Positions 34,630 to 45,163 of a DNA stretch of 64,000 nucleotides are shown here, piece by piece; within the stretch, counting starts at the first letter, position 1, and every line of letters starts with the position of its first letter. This DNA is from Linum tenue (taxonomy: Eukaryota; Streptophyta; Magnoliopsida; Malpighiales; Linaceae): NCBI GenBank assembly GCA_946122785.1, contig CAMGYJ010000009.1:11872937-11936936 (forward strand). Direction: 5' to 3'. Position numbers and translations under genes: made by a program. Below the pieces are notes generated by a model. That model was given only the letters and a program-made list of their open reading frames with translations. It did no database searches and was not told where the DNA came from.

Positions 34630-36054
34630 GTGTATAAAGGGAAGTATTTTCCTCAAGGAACTTTTATGACCGCAAAAGCTCGCTCACGCCCTTCATGGGG
34701 ATGGCAGAGTATCCTGTTTGGGCGTCAGTTATTGGAGGCGGGTTTAAGATGGCATATCGGCAATGGGCGATCGGCCTCCCTTCTCCACTCTAACTGGATT
34801 CCAGGGCTACAACTGGATCCCCCCTGCTATAATCCCTTGGTCATGCCAGATGGGGGCGACCCCTTGGTGGCAGAGGTTATTTGTCAAGGGGAAGGACGTT
34901 GGGCTGATGATAAGCTTAGTCAGTGGTTTGACCCGCCTACCTGTCGTGTCATTAAGTCTATTCCACTTTCGCGGCGGAATGTGGTGGATAAACTTATCTG
35001 GCATAACACAGCTGATGGGGTGTTCTCGGTTCAATCAGCGTATCATTTGGCTGTTGAGTTAGACAGGAAGAGGGGTGGGTGGAGATCGTCGGTCAGTTGG
35101 ATGGATAAGCCCAGTTGGATCCGGCTGTGGGAAGCTAAGATCCCTCCGAAGCTAAAAGTCTTTGTCTGGCAAATCTTTCATCGGGTACTGCCGATCACTG
35201 AGGATCTCATTGAAAAGAAGGTTCCGGTGTTGCCCCGGTGTCTGGTATGCTGGAATAGTCCCGAGACGATGGAGCACATGTTCCTTTACTGCCCGGTTGC
35301 GCGGGCTCTCTGGGACTACTCGAGATTGGAGTTTTTGGGGGAGGGTTTGCCTCGGTGCACGTTTCCGTTGTTTCTCAAGCAGCTGCTTGCCCTTGTCCAT
35401 CAGTCGTCGCTTTTCATGGTTGTGGTTGCCATCCTTTGGCGGATTTGGCGGTCGCGTAACTGGGTTGTCTTTGAGGGCAAACAGTTTGGGATCCCGACTC
35501 TAATGCGCCAGTTTCACCAGCAGTATGAGGAGTGGGTAGGCTTGCCAGTTGACCAGGCACCAAGGGTGTTTTGCCCGGTGGTTCATCCAGGGTCTCAGGT
35601 GGGTGATCCTCAAGTGGTTTGCATGTGGGATGGGGCCACTAGGAGGGGGTCACACTCGGCTGGTGGGATTGTTCTTTTCGATCCGGTGAGGACACTCCTT
35701 TCGGCCAAAGGGGTGCAGTTTCCTCAAATGGATGAGCCGATGGTGGTAGAACTGCTTGTGCTTCGGGAGGCTATTGTTTGGTGTTTGGAGTGTGGCTTGT
35801 CCGAAGTTCAATTTGAGGGTGATGCGAAAGTCATTATTGATAAGATTGATCAAGCGGACACAAGCGACAATCGGTTGGGGGCAGTCCTGGAGGAGATATG
35901 TCAGTATTTTCGGGCTCATCCTGGGTTTAGTGTGCGGTTTATAGGTCGGAAGAACAATAGGGTAGCTCACTCGGTAGCTAGAAAAGCCATCTCTTTGTAT
36001 CCGGCGGAAAATTGCTTCTTTGATTTCCGGGTCTGGCTGATTTCCAGGATGTAA
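34630..36054 (+). pseudogene. LINE ORF2 fragment: zf-RVT and RNase H domains
   Basis: About 474 codons remain open after the hAT insertion. Residues about 165-245 hold the zf-RVT pattern (LWEAKIPPKLKVFVWQIFHR and CLVCWNSPETMEHMFLYCPV). Residues about 325-470 hold a plant LINE type RNase H with WDGATRRG, the Glu of VELLVLREAI and the Asp of FEGDAKVII in catalytic positions. The upstream reverse transcriptase is truncated and frameshifted, so the copy cannot move on its own even though this part is intact. Confidence 0.85.
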
Positions 36055-36105
36055 CTATCTATTTCTTTGGATTAATATATATTATCTTTTGATAAAAAAA
36101 AAAAT

Positions 36106-36228
36106 TGTAGAGCAAAGACATGTCTATATATACACTCTACACAATATATACTACTGGCATGATAAAATTGTCGTCCCATTTCAAATTTCCTACAAGGAGA
36201 GCAAAAGTATGAATGACATTTTTGTCTT
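36106..36228. repeat. First copy of a 120-base direct repeat
   Basis: The sequence starting ttgtagagcaaagacatgtc and ending near gaatgacatttttg is repeated with scattered changes at 37174-37292. Shared blocks include tatacactctacacaatata and tttcaaatttcctacaa. It sits directly after the LINE A-tail. Confidence 0.75.
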
Positions 36229-37173
36229 CGCCATTATTCATCTTTATTTTGAATAGAAAATAGACAAGTATTGGGATTTGAACTAATGTATCTTCAAACA
36301 CAGACAACAAGAGTCATGACCATGATTGTCAATTCGAGTATGACTATGCTAGTCAAACCAATTCTACCTAAACCTGCGTATCTCAGCGGGTGCCGAAGGC
36401 CCAGTTGGTTGTCTACTCGGACTCGATCAAAGTCGAGTTTATCTATCTCAAAGGGAAATCCGACCGAGTTAACCAACTGATTCGAGCACCGGGCCACTTC
36501 AAAATGATGTTGTTTTCAATAATTCGTATATGTAGCTATGCTGTCATATCATCCTTTTACTTATCACAGAACCCCACAACACGAAGCATCACATACCACG
36601 TTCGACTATCCAATCTCTCTTCTTCTTGCTTTAGATTCGAGAGCCTACAATACAAGACCAAACCATCTCAAAAGCCATCATAATCCCGCAATAGTAAATT
36701 TCATTTTTCTCCAGGTGCATAGTCATGGAGTCGGTCGACCTCATCTCATACAAATAAGAAGCAAAAATTATTAGAGAAACATGCATTTGAGTTAAAACTT
36801 TGCGTGATTAAGAGAGGCCAATTTCCTCATTTTAATTATTGTTTAATACTTAATTAAATTCATATATATATATCTTATAAATAGAGGATAAATTTATAAC
36901 TGCGGCCCAAATATCACTTGTTTGAATATTCCATATCGAATTGCAGTATTGAATATGTAAAAGTGATGTATAATTCTTAAATTAGATCTACTATGACACA
37001 ATCGTATTCATATCTTCGTATAAACTATATGGGGACTGATTCTTTGAACATTTTAGTTCGCCTAACCGTCAAACTTTAAACTTCTTCCTATTCTGACATG
37101 ATTGGATCCAACAACCATTATGAGTTTAATAATTTGATTCATTTCACTTTTTTTAAATGTGCTAATGAATTTG

Positions 37174-37292
37174 TAGGGAAATGACATGTCTTTATATACA
37201 CTCTACACAATATATAATACTAAAATGAGAAAATTATTGTCTCATTTCAAATTTCCTACAACGAGAGTGAAAGTAGAAATGATATTTTTGCT
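37174..37292. repeat. Second copy of the 120-base direct repeat
   Basis: This is a diverged partner of 36106-36228, about 1,070 bases away in the same orientation. The two might be LTRs of a very small degraded retroelement or a local duplication. No primer site next to the first copy was recognised. Confidence 0.7.
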
Positions 37293-39303
37293 TCATAATT
37301 ATTTTCCAGAAACTACAAACTTCCAAAACTTAGAAATTGTAGATCAAACTAAAAAATCATATCAACGAAAATCAAAGTTCACAAATTTTATTTCATATAT
37401 AACTTATTTGAGAGATTTTTCTTTCTATAAACAAAGTAAAATGAAACAAGTTATAGCCAAATCAACAGCTTTTGCTCGAAGACGATGACTCGCTTCTTAG
37501 TGGGAGAAAGGAATACATGCGATGCCATCAAAGATCTGGAGAGCAAAGACGAAAATGGTACACCACAAACTCTTAAATGGGGACTATAAAATAGATTATC
37601 AAATCACGGGCTTGTGGCCAAATAAAAGGATTAGAGGTTAGTTAGATGACTGATGATATAGAATTTGCTAATTTGGTACATCTACAATAGATCTCCAGCG
37701 TCGGCTTAGGAAACAAAGAGTCGAAGGGGAAGAAACGATGCATGGGGGGTGGATAAACGAATTGAGTGCATGCGGGTGGATAAACGATGCATTCATTTCT
37801 CTTTTCCTTTTAAAAAATAAAACTAAAACCTTCAATAAAAAACAAAAAACAGTATGGTAAACTTTGGTGGGTTTCTATTCAACTTTTGAAGTCTGTTCCC
37901 TTTTCGGGCTTAATCAGATTATTTAAAACTATTATCCTACTAAAATTATTTTATTCCTATTTTCCCGCTGCATTGTTGTAATATTTTGACTAATAAATGT
38001 TTGTTAAGTTAAATGATATATTAATTAAAATAATATAATATTCACGCTCTTTCGGCGCACTCAAATTATAATTCTCAAAGAATATACGCTCTTACGCTCC
38101 CGTTCTAGCTCCTGCTCTACTTATTGGTAAGCTAAATCCGTCGAGTCTATTCTATAGACAAAGAGACTACTATCAGAATTCACCTTTCGTCACATATTGC
38201 CTTCCCTCGCAAGCACCCCCACGCTCAATTTTCACTTGGTCATTCCTCATTAGTTTCACATCTGATACACACCGGCGTCATAGGAGTGCGACCTTCTTCG
38301 CGTGATGAATACATGTTGTTGCAGTGCTTTTTAGGAGCTCGAAGGGAGATAGCAGAAAGTAGCAGATAGAGAAACAAATGTAGATAGTTCGGGCGAGGAA
38401 GAATATTATCTATATATAGATGAGATTTTATATAATTTATAAATATATGAACAATATAATGACTTCTTCATATATCCGGGCAAAAGCGAACTAAAATGAA
38501 TGAATCATTAACCTTCAACCCACTTAATCGACCAGGTCAACGGGCTAAACAAGGCTGACAACCTTTGATCATTAAAATCCATATATTCTAAAAAAATTGG
38601 TGTTCCAATTTTTATGATTGAGTCAAATCGTTCAATAATTGTGGATTTTCAGAGAGTGGTTGAAATTCAAAAGTCGGTCTTCAAGTTTCTTTCGTGACAG
38701 ACAAATTTTTGCGTTTAATTATTGTTGGGTCAAAGGAAGAGAAAGCGGAACAGATGGAGAATGTGATTGTAGCTATTAATTATTGGGAGTTGCAGATGGA
38801 GAAGATAAAACATAAAAGAGGCTAAATTTAATTTGATAATGCTTACATACTATATATTACCATGACATGTTTGATTTAAAAAATAATAGAGGGATAGATT
38901 TGAGAAAAATGGATAATAGATTGATAATTTATGTTATTAACTCCACATGGAAAGTTAAAGAGTATATTGGTAGAGTAGAATTTAACCTTTTATTATGTTT
39001 GAATTCTCTTAGTTTTGGTATGAGCATTAGTATCTAACACTTAACAACCCCCACTTATTATTCAAACAAACCTATACACTAAATCATAATAATTTATACA
39101 ATAAGCATATTAACTAATTATCACTAATGTTATAATCAACAAATACCATAAAGATTACTTTAAAATAATAAATTAACTATTTTAGAAAATCTCAAATTAT
39201 TTTAAAACATAAAAAATTGATCAACTTAAAATAAAATTCATCCGACCAATGGGTCAAGTAAATATTTTAAATATAATTATAAATTAATCATTGTAAGAGA
39301 TAA
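37293..39303. other. AT-rich intergenic DNA
   Basis: There are only short frames and A/T runs. No gene, tRNA-like box pair or complete element was recognised. Confidence 0.45.
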
Positions 39304-39550
39304 AACAAAAATTGGGTAAATTGCAAGATTGGTCACTAGAAGTACTAAAAAATTCACGTTTGGTCATTAAAAGTGTTTTATTCCATTCGTAGTCACTGAA
39401 AGTGATTAAACGCTTCACGTTTGGTCACCCTCCGTTAGTCTCCGTTAAGTTTAGCTGATGTGGCAGTCAACTTTAATAGTTGACCGTTAAATGAATGACG
39501 TGGCAGTTAAAAATTAAATTTTTACAATTAAATAAACATTAAAAATTAAA

Positions 39551-40897
39551 GGGCTAATACCACTACAACACCCGAACTATTGAAAAAATGCCACTTGTGT
39601 CCTATTGTATCAAATATTCCATTCATGTCCTCAACTATAATACTTTGTGTCATTTGTATCCTGTCAATTTCGTTGACCGTTAAAGATAACGGTTGACCAA
39701 ACGGTAGTCAACGCAAAGTTGACTTTTGTTGAGGTGGCAAAAAATGTGACTGCCACATAGATGCCACGTCACTGATCTCATAATTTTTTAATTCAAATTA
39801 AATTTAAATTGAGTTAAAATTAAAAAAATTGTTAATTCAATTATATTATTAAGGAAAAATTTTAAAACAAAATAATTAAATATCTTATTATTCTTCTTCC
39901 CTACCAAAATAATAGAAAGAGGGGGTGAATGGAAGAATAATGAGACGATTCCGATTTCCAAGCAATGAAGACGATTCCGCCGCATCATCTCCTTCTTCCC
40001 CCAATTTCAGCTTCCTCCTACTCCGCCACCACTCCAATCCGACCCGGCAACCCAATCTCAACATGAATTTAAAGTGCCTCGAGATCCTCATCGCTCATAT
40101 CGCCAGGTTCTTCCGAAATCCGAAGCTCTCACCGGCGTTCTTAGCCAATCCGACGGATTTGGGTCCTACGCTCTGCTTTCGTGATGTTCTGGGGAGAATA
40201 TCGATGGCGAACGGCGGAGGAATAACGACGTCATGCTCGCCGACTCTGTTTCCACAACTGTGGCACTGGTGGATCGTTGTGAATGGTGGTGAACAGGAAG
40301 GGTGAACCGGCGACGACTGACGGCGAAGGAGGGAAGCAGACGGACATGCATCAATCGCTGACCTCCTTCTGTCACCAATCACAAGCGAATTCCGCCACAC
40401 CCCCTGTTCCTCGGCGAGACCCAGCGATGATAGCAGAGAGATCGAAAGGTTTGGAGCAGATCTGGAGGTGTGGGAGATGTGGAGAACGACGACGGGGAAG
40501 GATGGAGGGCAGACGGACTGCGGTGAGGATGACGAAGAGGCAGAGGAAAGTTAGCGAAAAGGTGCGGTGGCGGTGACTCTTCCCCGGCAAATCGAATTTT
40601 GTTGTGAGCGGCGGATTCGAAGAGAGAAGGAATGGGAGACGGGAAAGCATCGAAGAGGGGAAAGTGAAGGAACTTTACATTTTTTTTGTTTTATTTTTAT
40701 TTGTTGAATAAAAAGTGAAATTAAAAAATCCAGGTCAGATGCCACGTTGACAGTGACTGGATTTTCTGTTAAAAATTAACAGTCAACATCGGTCAACACT
40801 AACGGAGTAATAGTTTAGGATATAAATGGAATATCGGAAAGAATAGGACACAAGTGGCATTTTGTCCATAGTTCGGGTGTTGTAGTGGTATTAGCCC
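39551..40897. mobile_element. Inner MULE nested in the outer MULE
   Basis: Inverted ends gggctaataccactacaaca and its reverse complement at 40878-40897 extend for at least 60 bases. A perfect 9-base duplication aaaattaaa flanks it (39542-39550 and 40898-40906). The 1,347-base element lies just inside the left arm of the outer element and is therefore younger. Its centre (about 39940-40640) is GC-rich with open but unrecognised frames, so it may also carry captured DNA. Confidence 0.92.
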
Positions 40898-40959
40898 AAA
40901 ATTAAAATTCATTTTCGATGAGTTGATCCATTTCCAGATTGATCATCCTCTCGCCGCTG

Positions 40960-41591
40960 CACACCCACCACTCCCTTCTCCTCGACAGCCGCCGTCCCTC
41001 CAAGCCTCCATTCAGGCCCCCCCGGCCGGCGAGCGGTGTCCCACCCGACCCCGCTCGTCCACATACAACTCCGTGCTCCACAATCCTCCCCCGCCTCCCC
41101 GCCGCCGTCGTCCAAGTCCGTAGAGGAAGAGTTCGATGAGCTGGTTGCCTCCCCTGACTCCGTAATCAATGCCTCGGAGCTCATGGATCGCCTCCACGAC
41201 GACAATGGCAATGGCGGTGTTGATTTTAAGTTGGGAAAATCCCAGCCACCGAGGAGGAGTTCATTCCCAAATGAGGACTGGTTCTAGGAATTAGGGATTC
41301 CGGACCAACTGACAAAAAAAATTGGGTTCTCCATTGAAGCCGTTCTGGAAGCATTTATCGGAGGAATGGTTTCTGTTGAAATTGGGTTCGTCATCAATAC
41401 ATTCCAAACCAAAATCTAGCTGCTCTCCTCAACCAGTCTCCGCCGTCGACAGTAGCGGCAACGGGGGAGGTGGCGAGATTGTGGTGTTCTTCACGAAGAT
41501 GAGCCGTAGAGATTTGGACGTTGACGCCTGCAATTCGCACGTCGGGACATTCGGCAGATTTGATCTTGATTCGCTCTTGTTGCCCGGTTAG
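40960..41591 (+). pseudogene. Captured fragment, probably of a glutaredoxin-family gene
   Basis: Frames in this GC-rich block resemble the N-terminal and linker parts of the plant glutaredoxin-domain proteins typified by At5g39865 and At3g57070. The matching blocks, in order, are TPLVHI, SPDSVINASELMDRL (family: VINxWELMxGL), LKPFWKHLSEE (family: KPLWxxLxEE) and GEIVVFFT, where the family has VVxYFTSLRG at the start of the glutaredoxin fold. A stop near 41285 and a frame change separate the blocks, and similarity ends where the glutaredoxin domain should continue. This is from memory of the family, not an alignment. Confidence 0.5.
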
Positions 41592-42354
41592 AGGCCGAAC
41601 TGGTCGAGTTTGATGTGTCGGTCTATGGTGGGGGTTCGCTTGGGCGGCGGCTTCTTGGTTGTCGTCTGTAGACTATAGCTACTAGTCCGCCGCGGCCCGT
41701 GGGAGCTATCTGCAGGTTGGCGGCGCCGGTGGGAGTAGGGTGACCGACGGTGGCGAAAGGGAGGTCGAGGAGAGAAGGGTATCGACGGGGAGGTGGACGG
41801 CGAGGGATAGAAATTGAATTTTTATTTTTTTAATAGTTGTAAAATTGAGGTGGAAATTGTGAGAATTTAAATTTTATTTTTTATTTATTTTTTAGTTGCC
41901 ACGTCATTCATTTAACGGTCAACTATTAAAGTTGATTGCCACATCAGCTAAACTTAACGGAGACTAACGGAGGGTGACCAAACGTGAAGCGTTTAATCAC
42001 TTTCAGTGACTACGAATGGAATAAAACACTTTTAATGACCAAACGTGAATTTTTTAGTACTTCTAGTGACCAATTTTGCAATTTACCCAACAAAAATCAT
42101 TCGTGACCGAGTAAAAGCTAGTTGGCGTTTACCGGCCGCAAAATGATTTTCCCTTCTGCTTTCAGGTCAGAGTAACCCTAAAAAACAGGGAAAATACCCA
42201 AAAAAACATACAAGGAAGCACAGTTAACCATATGCAAGGAAACCCAAGAAACTTCCATCTACAGAGCATTATTGCTAGTTCTCAAGCTTAAGATTCAAAG
42301 CTCCACTCACGGAGTCACAGAGACAAGGGAGAGAGAGATTATAGAGAGCCAGAA

Positions 42355-43464
42355 TCACATCTCAACGAGGCTATTAACATAAGGAACCATCCTGGAGCTG
42401 TAATCAACATCAGCAGCTACCGTCGAGAATCTCCTGGTCCTCATGTTATAGCATACAAGTGCCTTGGCAGCTTTAATCACCACGGTATCTCCGCCAACAA
42501 ACATCGCGCTAGCTTGATCCAGCCGACTCCCCTCGAAGAGGGAAGAATCGATCACCACTTCGTGCTTCGTTTCCCAAGCTCTGGCTCTACTAGTCATCTG
42601 CATCGTGTTGGTGAAGGTGTTGGACAGCTGAACAACGTTCAGTCGGGGACCAGTGACGGAAGCAACAGCGAGCTTCCCGTCCGTATACCCGAGAGCACAG
42701 GCAACACCGGCGGAGGGTGGGTAACTGGCCGCGTACGAGTACGAGGACTGGATGGTCGTCCGCTCGCTTGTCAGATTGAACGCTAGGATCCCTCTGGTTG
42801 TCGACCGCCAATAGACACTCCCACCAGCGTACACGCCAGAACTCGGCACGAGCTTCCTGTCGCCAAAGCAAATCTCATTGGAGATTCTCCAACTTTTTTC
42901 CGCCGAGGAGTATATCTCAAACTCGCAGCCGTCGAGCTCGGAAGGGAATGCACAGATCAGCTTGTAGTCGGCCACAAAGTTGAGCAGCGACGGCTCGAAG
43001 GCCATCACGATGGCCGGGTCAGACCCGTGGTCCGCATTGTGTCGAGGGAGCTTGGTCCACTGCTTGGTGACAGGGTTGCAGACGTAGTAGGGTTTCTGGC
43101 CGCTTCGGCCCTGGCAGCAGACTAGGCCGTTGGAGGAGCATCGGACAAAGACCAGTTCGGGCAGGAAGCTGAAGGAAGGGTCAGCCACGCCATATGCCAT
43201 TGGATCAAAGGGCAGGAAAGTGGGTTCGCCCGAGGTGGAGCGGCAGAAGAAGCCCGACAAGTCGCGGAAGGAGTTGGACTGGCTGTGGGCGAAGAAAGGT
43301 GTCGAGATCTGCAGCCTCCACTCACGGCAGACGGATGTGCATCGCCGGAGGGATTTGGCAGGAAGGTACGGAAGGGCTACTTCTCTTATGATGTCCTTAA
43401 GATCCATGTAGATCTTGTGGTTCTTGTTGGCAATGAACTTGCCCTGCTTCTTTCCACGATCCAT
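42355..43464 (-). CDS. F-box protein, paralogue of the upstream F-box gene
   Basis: A single coding exon encodes 369 residues from MDRGKKQGKF to YVNSLVEM. The F-box is at about 22-62 (KDIIREVALPYLPAKSLRRC). The rest matches the F-box-associated region of 30459-31922 in order: the PFDPMAYGVADPSFSFLPE block, CNPVTKQWTKLP and a C-terminal MVPYVNSLV. The open frame extends upstream, but TTTGCAG at about 43498 looks like the acceptor of a 5' UTR intron, so I chose the Met at 43464. It should be a substrate adaptor of an SCF ubiquitin ligase; the target is unknown. It lacks the Asp and Glu runs of its paralogue. Confidence 0.88.
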   Translation of the reverse strand: MDRGKKQGKFIANKNHKIYMDLKDIIREVALPYLPAKSLRRCTSVCREWRLQISTPFFAHSQSNSFRDLSGFFCRSTSGEPTFLPFDPMAYGVADPSFSFLPELVFVRCSSNGLVCCQGRSGQKPYYVCNPVTKQWTKLPRHNADHGSDPAIVMAFEPSLLNFVADYKLICAFPSELDGCEFEIYSSAEKSWRISNEICFGDRKLVPSSGVYAGGSVYWRSTTRGILAFNLTSERTTIQSSYSYAASYPPSAGVACALGYTDGKLAVASVTGPRLNVVQLSNTFTNTMQMTSRARAWETKHEVVIDSSLFEGSRLDQASAMFVGGDTVVIKAAKALVCYNMRTRRFSTVAADVDYSSRMVPYVNSLVEM

Positions 43465-44169
43465 TGCGAAATTCTTCGGATCAAAGGTAACCGAAACTGC
43501 AAATATCAAGTTTTTAAACATCAAATAGACGGAATTGGGGGAATCAACCTACCGACCCCACTCATCCTACTGATTCAAATAAAAGGTACCATCGATTGAT
43601 TAAGGGAATGAACAGCAGCCAAATCACTCACCCACCCTACTGATTCATACAAAAAGAAGCATTCTGAATGCTGATTCTGAGATTGTTATTCAATTCAACA
43701 AAATAAAAGACTAAGCAGTTCGTTGATATTCTGCAAAGTCGGCCACTTTATCATCGATCAGAGCGGCAACACTGAACCATACCGGGTTTACAAGGGAAAG
43801 CACATCAACGAATGGATTCAGACGAGAAAAAGAGACTACGAATTCCGACGGCGATGGTAATGCAGAGAGATTGAACCTGGAAAGATGGCTCGAACGGGGA
43901 TTCACTGATCCAGACCTCCAAAGAGAACGGGGAAGTCGGGCGTGCGACCAACAGTGAGCTGATCGCCGACTGCTCACAGCCGGAGTCGGGAGCCCTAGCG
44001 GCGAATTGGAGGAGACGAGCGACGCAGTGGAGCGGTCATGCAACAACGACTGAAGAGTTGAGTGGAGCGCCGGGCGGATCTGAACGGGGCTGCTGGGGTT
44101 CACGCAGCGGCGGAGATCAGGGATTAGAGTCGGAATCAAAAAGAATGAATCTATGTGGGGTTTGGGTTT

Positions 44170-45163
44170 TCGGGAAAATCATGTTAATTTATATTTGTTG
44201 TAAACCTAATTAAAATGGGAAAAGGATTGAACGATTAATGCGTGTGAAGTCGCTAAAGTGTTTCTCTATATGATCCCCAAAGCCAAAAGTCAAAATCGAA
44301 GGTCAATGCGTGCGAAAATATTTTATGAGCTGATCAGTGGGCTAAACGGAAAATAAAATAAAATTAGAGGTGATTATTTGGATTTTCACTAATCCAATAT
44401 AATGTGTTCAATAAAATAAAATTTAATTATCCAATTCACATTTAAGATTGCAGGAATTGTTGGAAAATTACAAGTTAGTGCCTTTATTTTCAGTTTCTTC
44501 ACTTTAATACCTAAATCTAATTTTAATGGAAAATATTAGATGTCCTATTGATGTCATTGGGAGATGTCCGAACACTATAAAGTTTGCACTCGAGATTCTC
44601 TTGAAGTATGAGTAGGGGTGATTCTAGGATACACGGGGTGCTTGGGACGCTCTCCAACGATCAAGTTCGAGAGAATGAAGAGAATGAGGATTTGTAAAAG
44701 AGGAACTAGTTGAGTCGGTGAAGATTCAGATATTGAATCAGGCCGCCTAAGATGTTTAATCCTAGGATACACGCCTCCGACAGCATTTAATCCCCTGTCA
44801 AGGTGGATCACGATTCGTGTTCCTCAAGTGACCTCGCCTCGGGGGTTCGAGAACAGTACCCCTACGATCATTGCTTTCTCTACCACGCCTCCAGCGCTAC
44901 CGCTCTTCTCCGCCTTCGCCACCACATTGAGACGTAGCTTGTACTGGTTCGACAACCTGGCAGCTGCAGCTGTAGAACCGCAGTGTCTGAAATGCAATAA
45001 CGACGATACTGAGGCCGCCGGCGGCGGTGATAGTGAAGATAGGGGACTGCATTTTGTTTTCGGTTTTGGTTCCCACGGATGACGGATAAGTGAAATTGTG
45101 AATAATAATAATAGTCTCTTCAAATAAACCATTAGCAACAGCAACAACGGCAACAAGATCTAA
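44170..45163. other. Spacer between the second F-box gene and PBRP
   Basis: The stretch contains a repeated word cctaggatacac / ctaggatacacg (about 44630 and 44760) and GC-richer DNA at 44820-45070, perhaps part of the PBRP 3' region or an unrecognised repeat. No supported gene is seen. Confidence 0.35.

Larger units (their letters stand above)
33380..36105 (+). mobile_element. 5'-truncated L1-like LINE with A-tail
   Basis: Reverse-transcriptase C-terminal sequence (HDKYLGLPT..., LQGWKQRTLSWAAKETLIKS, RFWWG) begins abruptly near 33400. A frameshift with stops follows at about 33722-33745, then a hAT insertion (33792-34578), then an open frame (about 34587-36054) with the zf-RVT and RNase H domains. 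An A-tract ends it at about 36095-36105. Abrupt 5' loss with an A-tail is the normal form of a dead LINE copy. I could not find the target duplication. Confidence 0.85.
39314..42088. mobile_element. MULE (outer), with a nested MULE and host-like sequence
   Basis: Long terminal inverted repeats of about 200-230 bases start gggtaaattgcaagattggt at 39314 and end accaattttgcaatttaccc at 42088, nearly perfect throughout. A perfect 9-base duplication aacaaaaat lies at 39304-39312 and 42089-42097, with one extra T at the left border. This length is diagnostic of Mutator-like elements. The element has no transposase. Inside are a second MULE (39551-40897) and a GC-rich segment (40907-41600) with coding-like sequence. 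Confidence 0.92.

Noticed and set aside
34587..36054. A free-standing host RNase H gene
   Set aside because: The zf-RVT domain in front and the A-tail behind show the 3' end of a LINE.
36390..36683. Plus-strand 97-codon frame, weakly like a gypsy RNase H
   Set aside because: Only a few residues (QLVVYSDS) fit and the catalytic pattern is absent.
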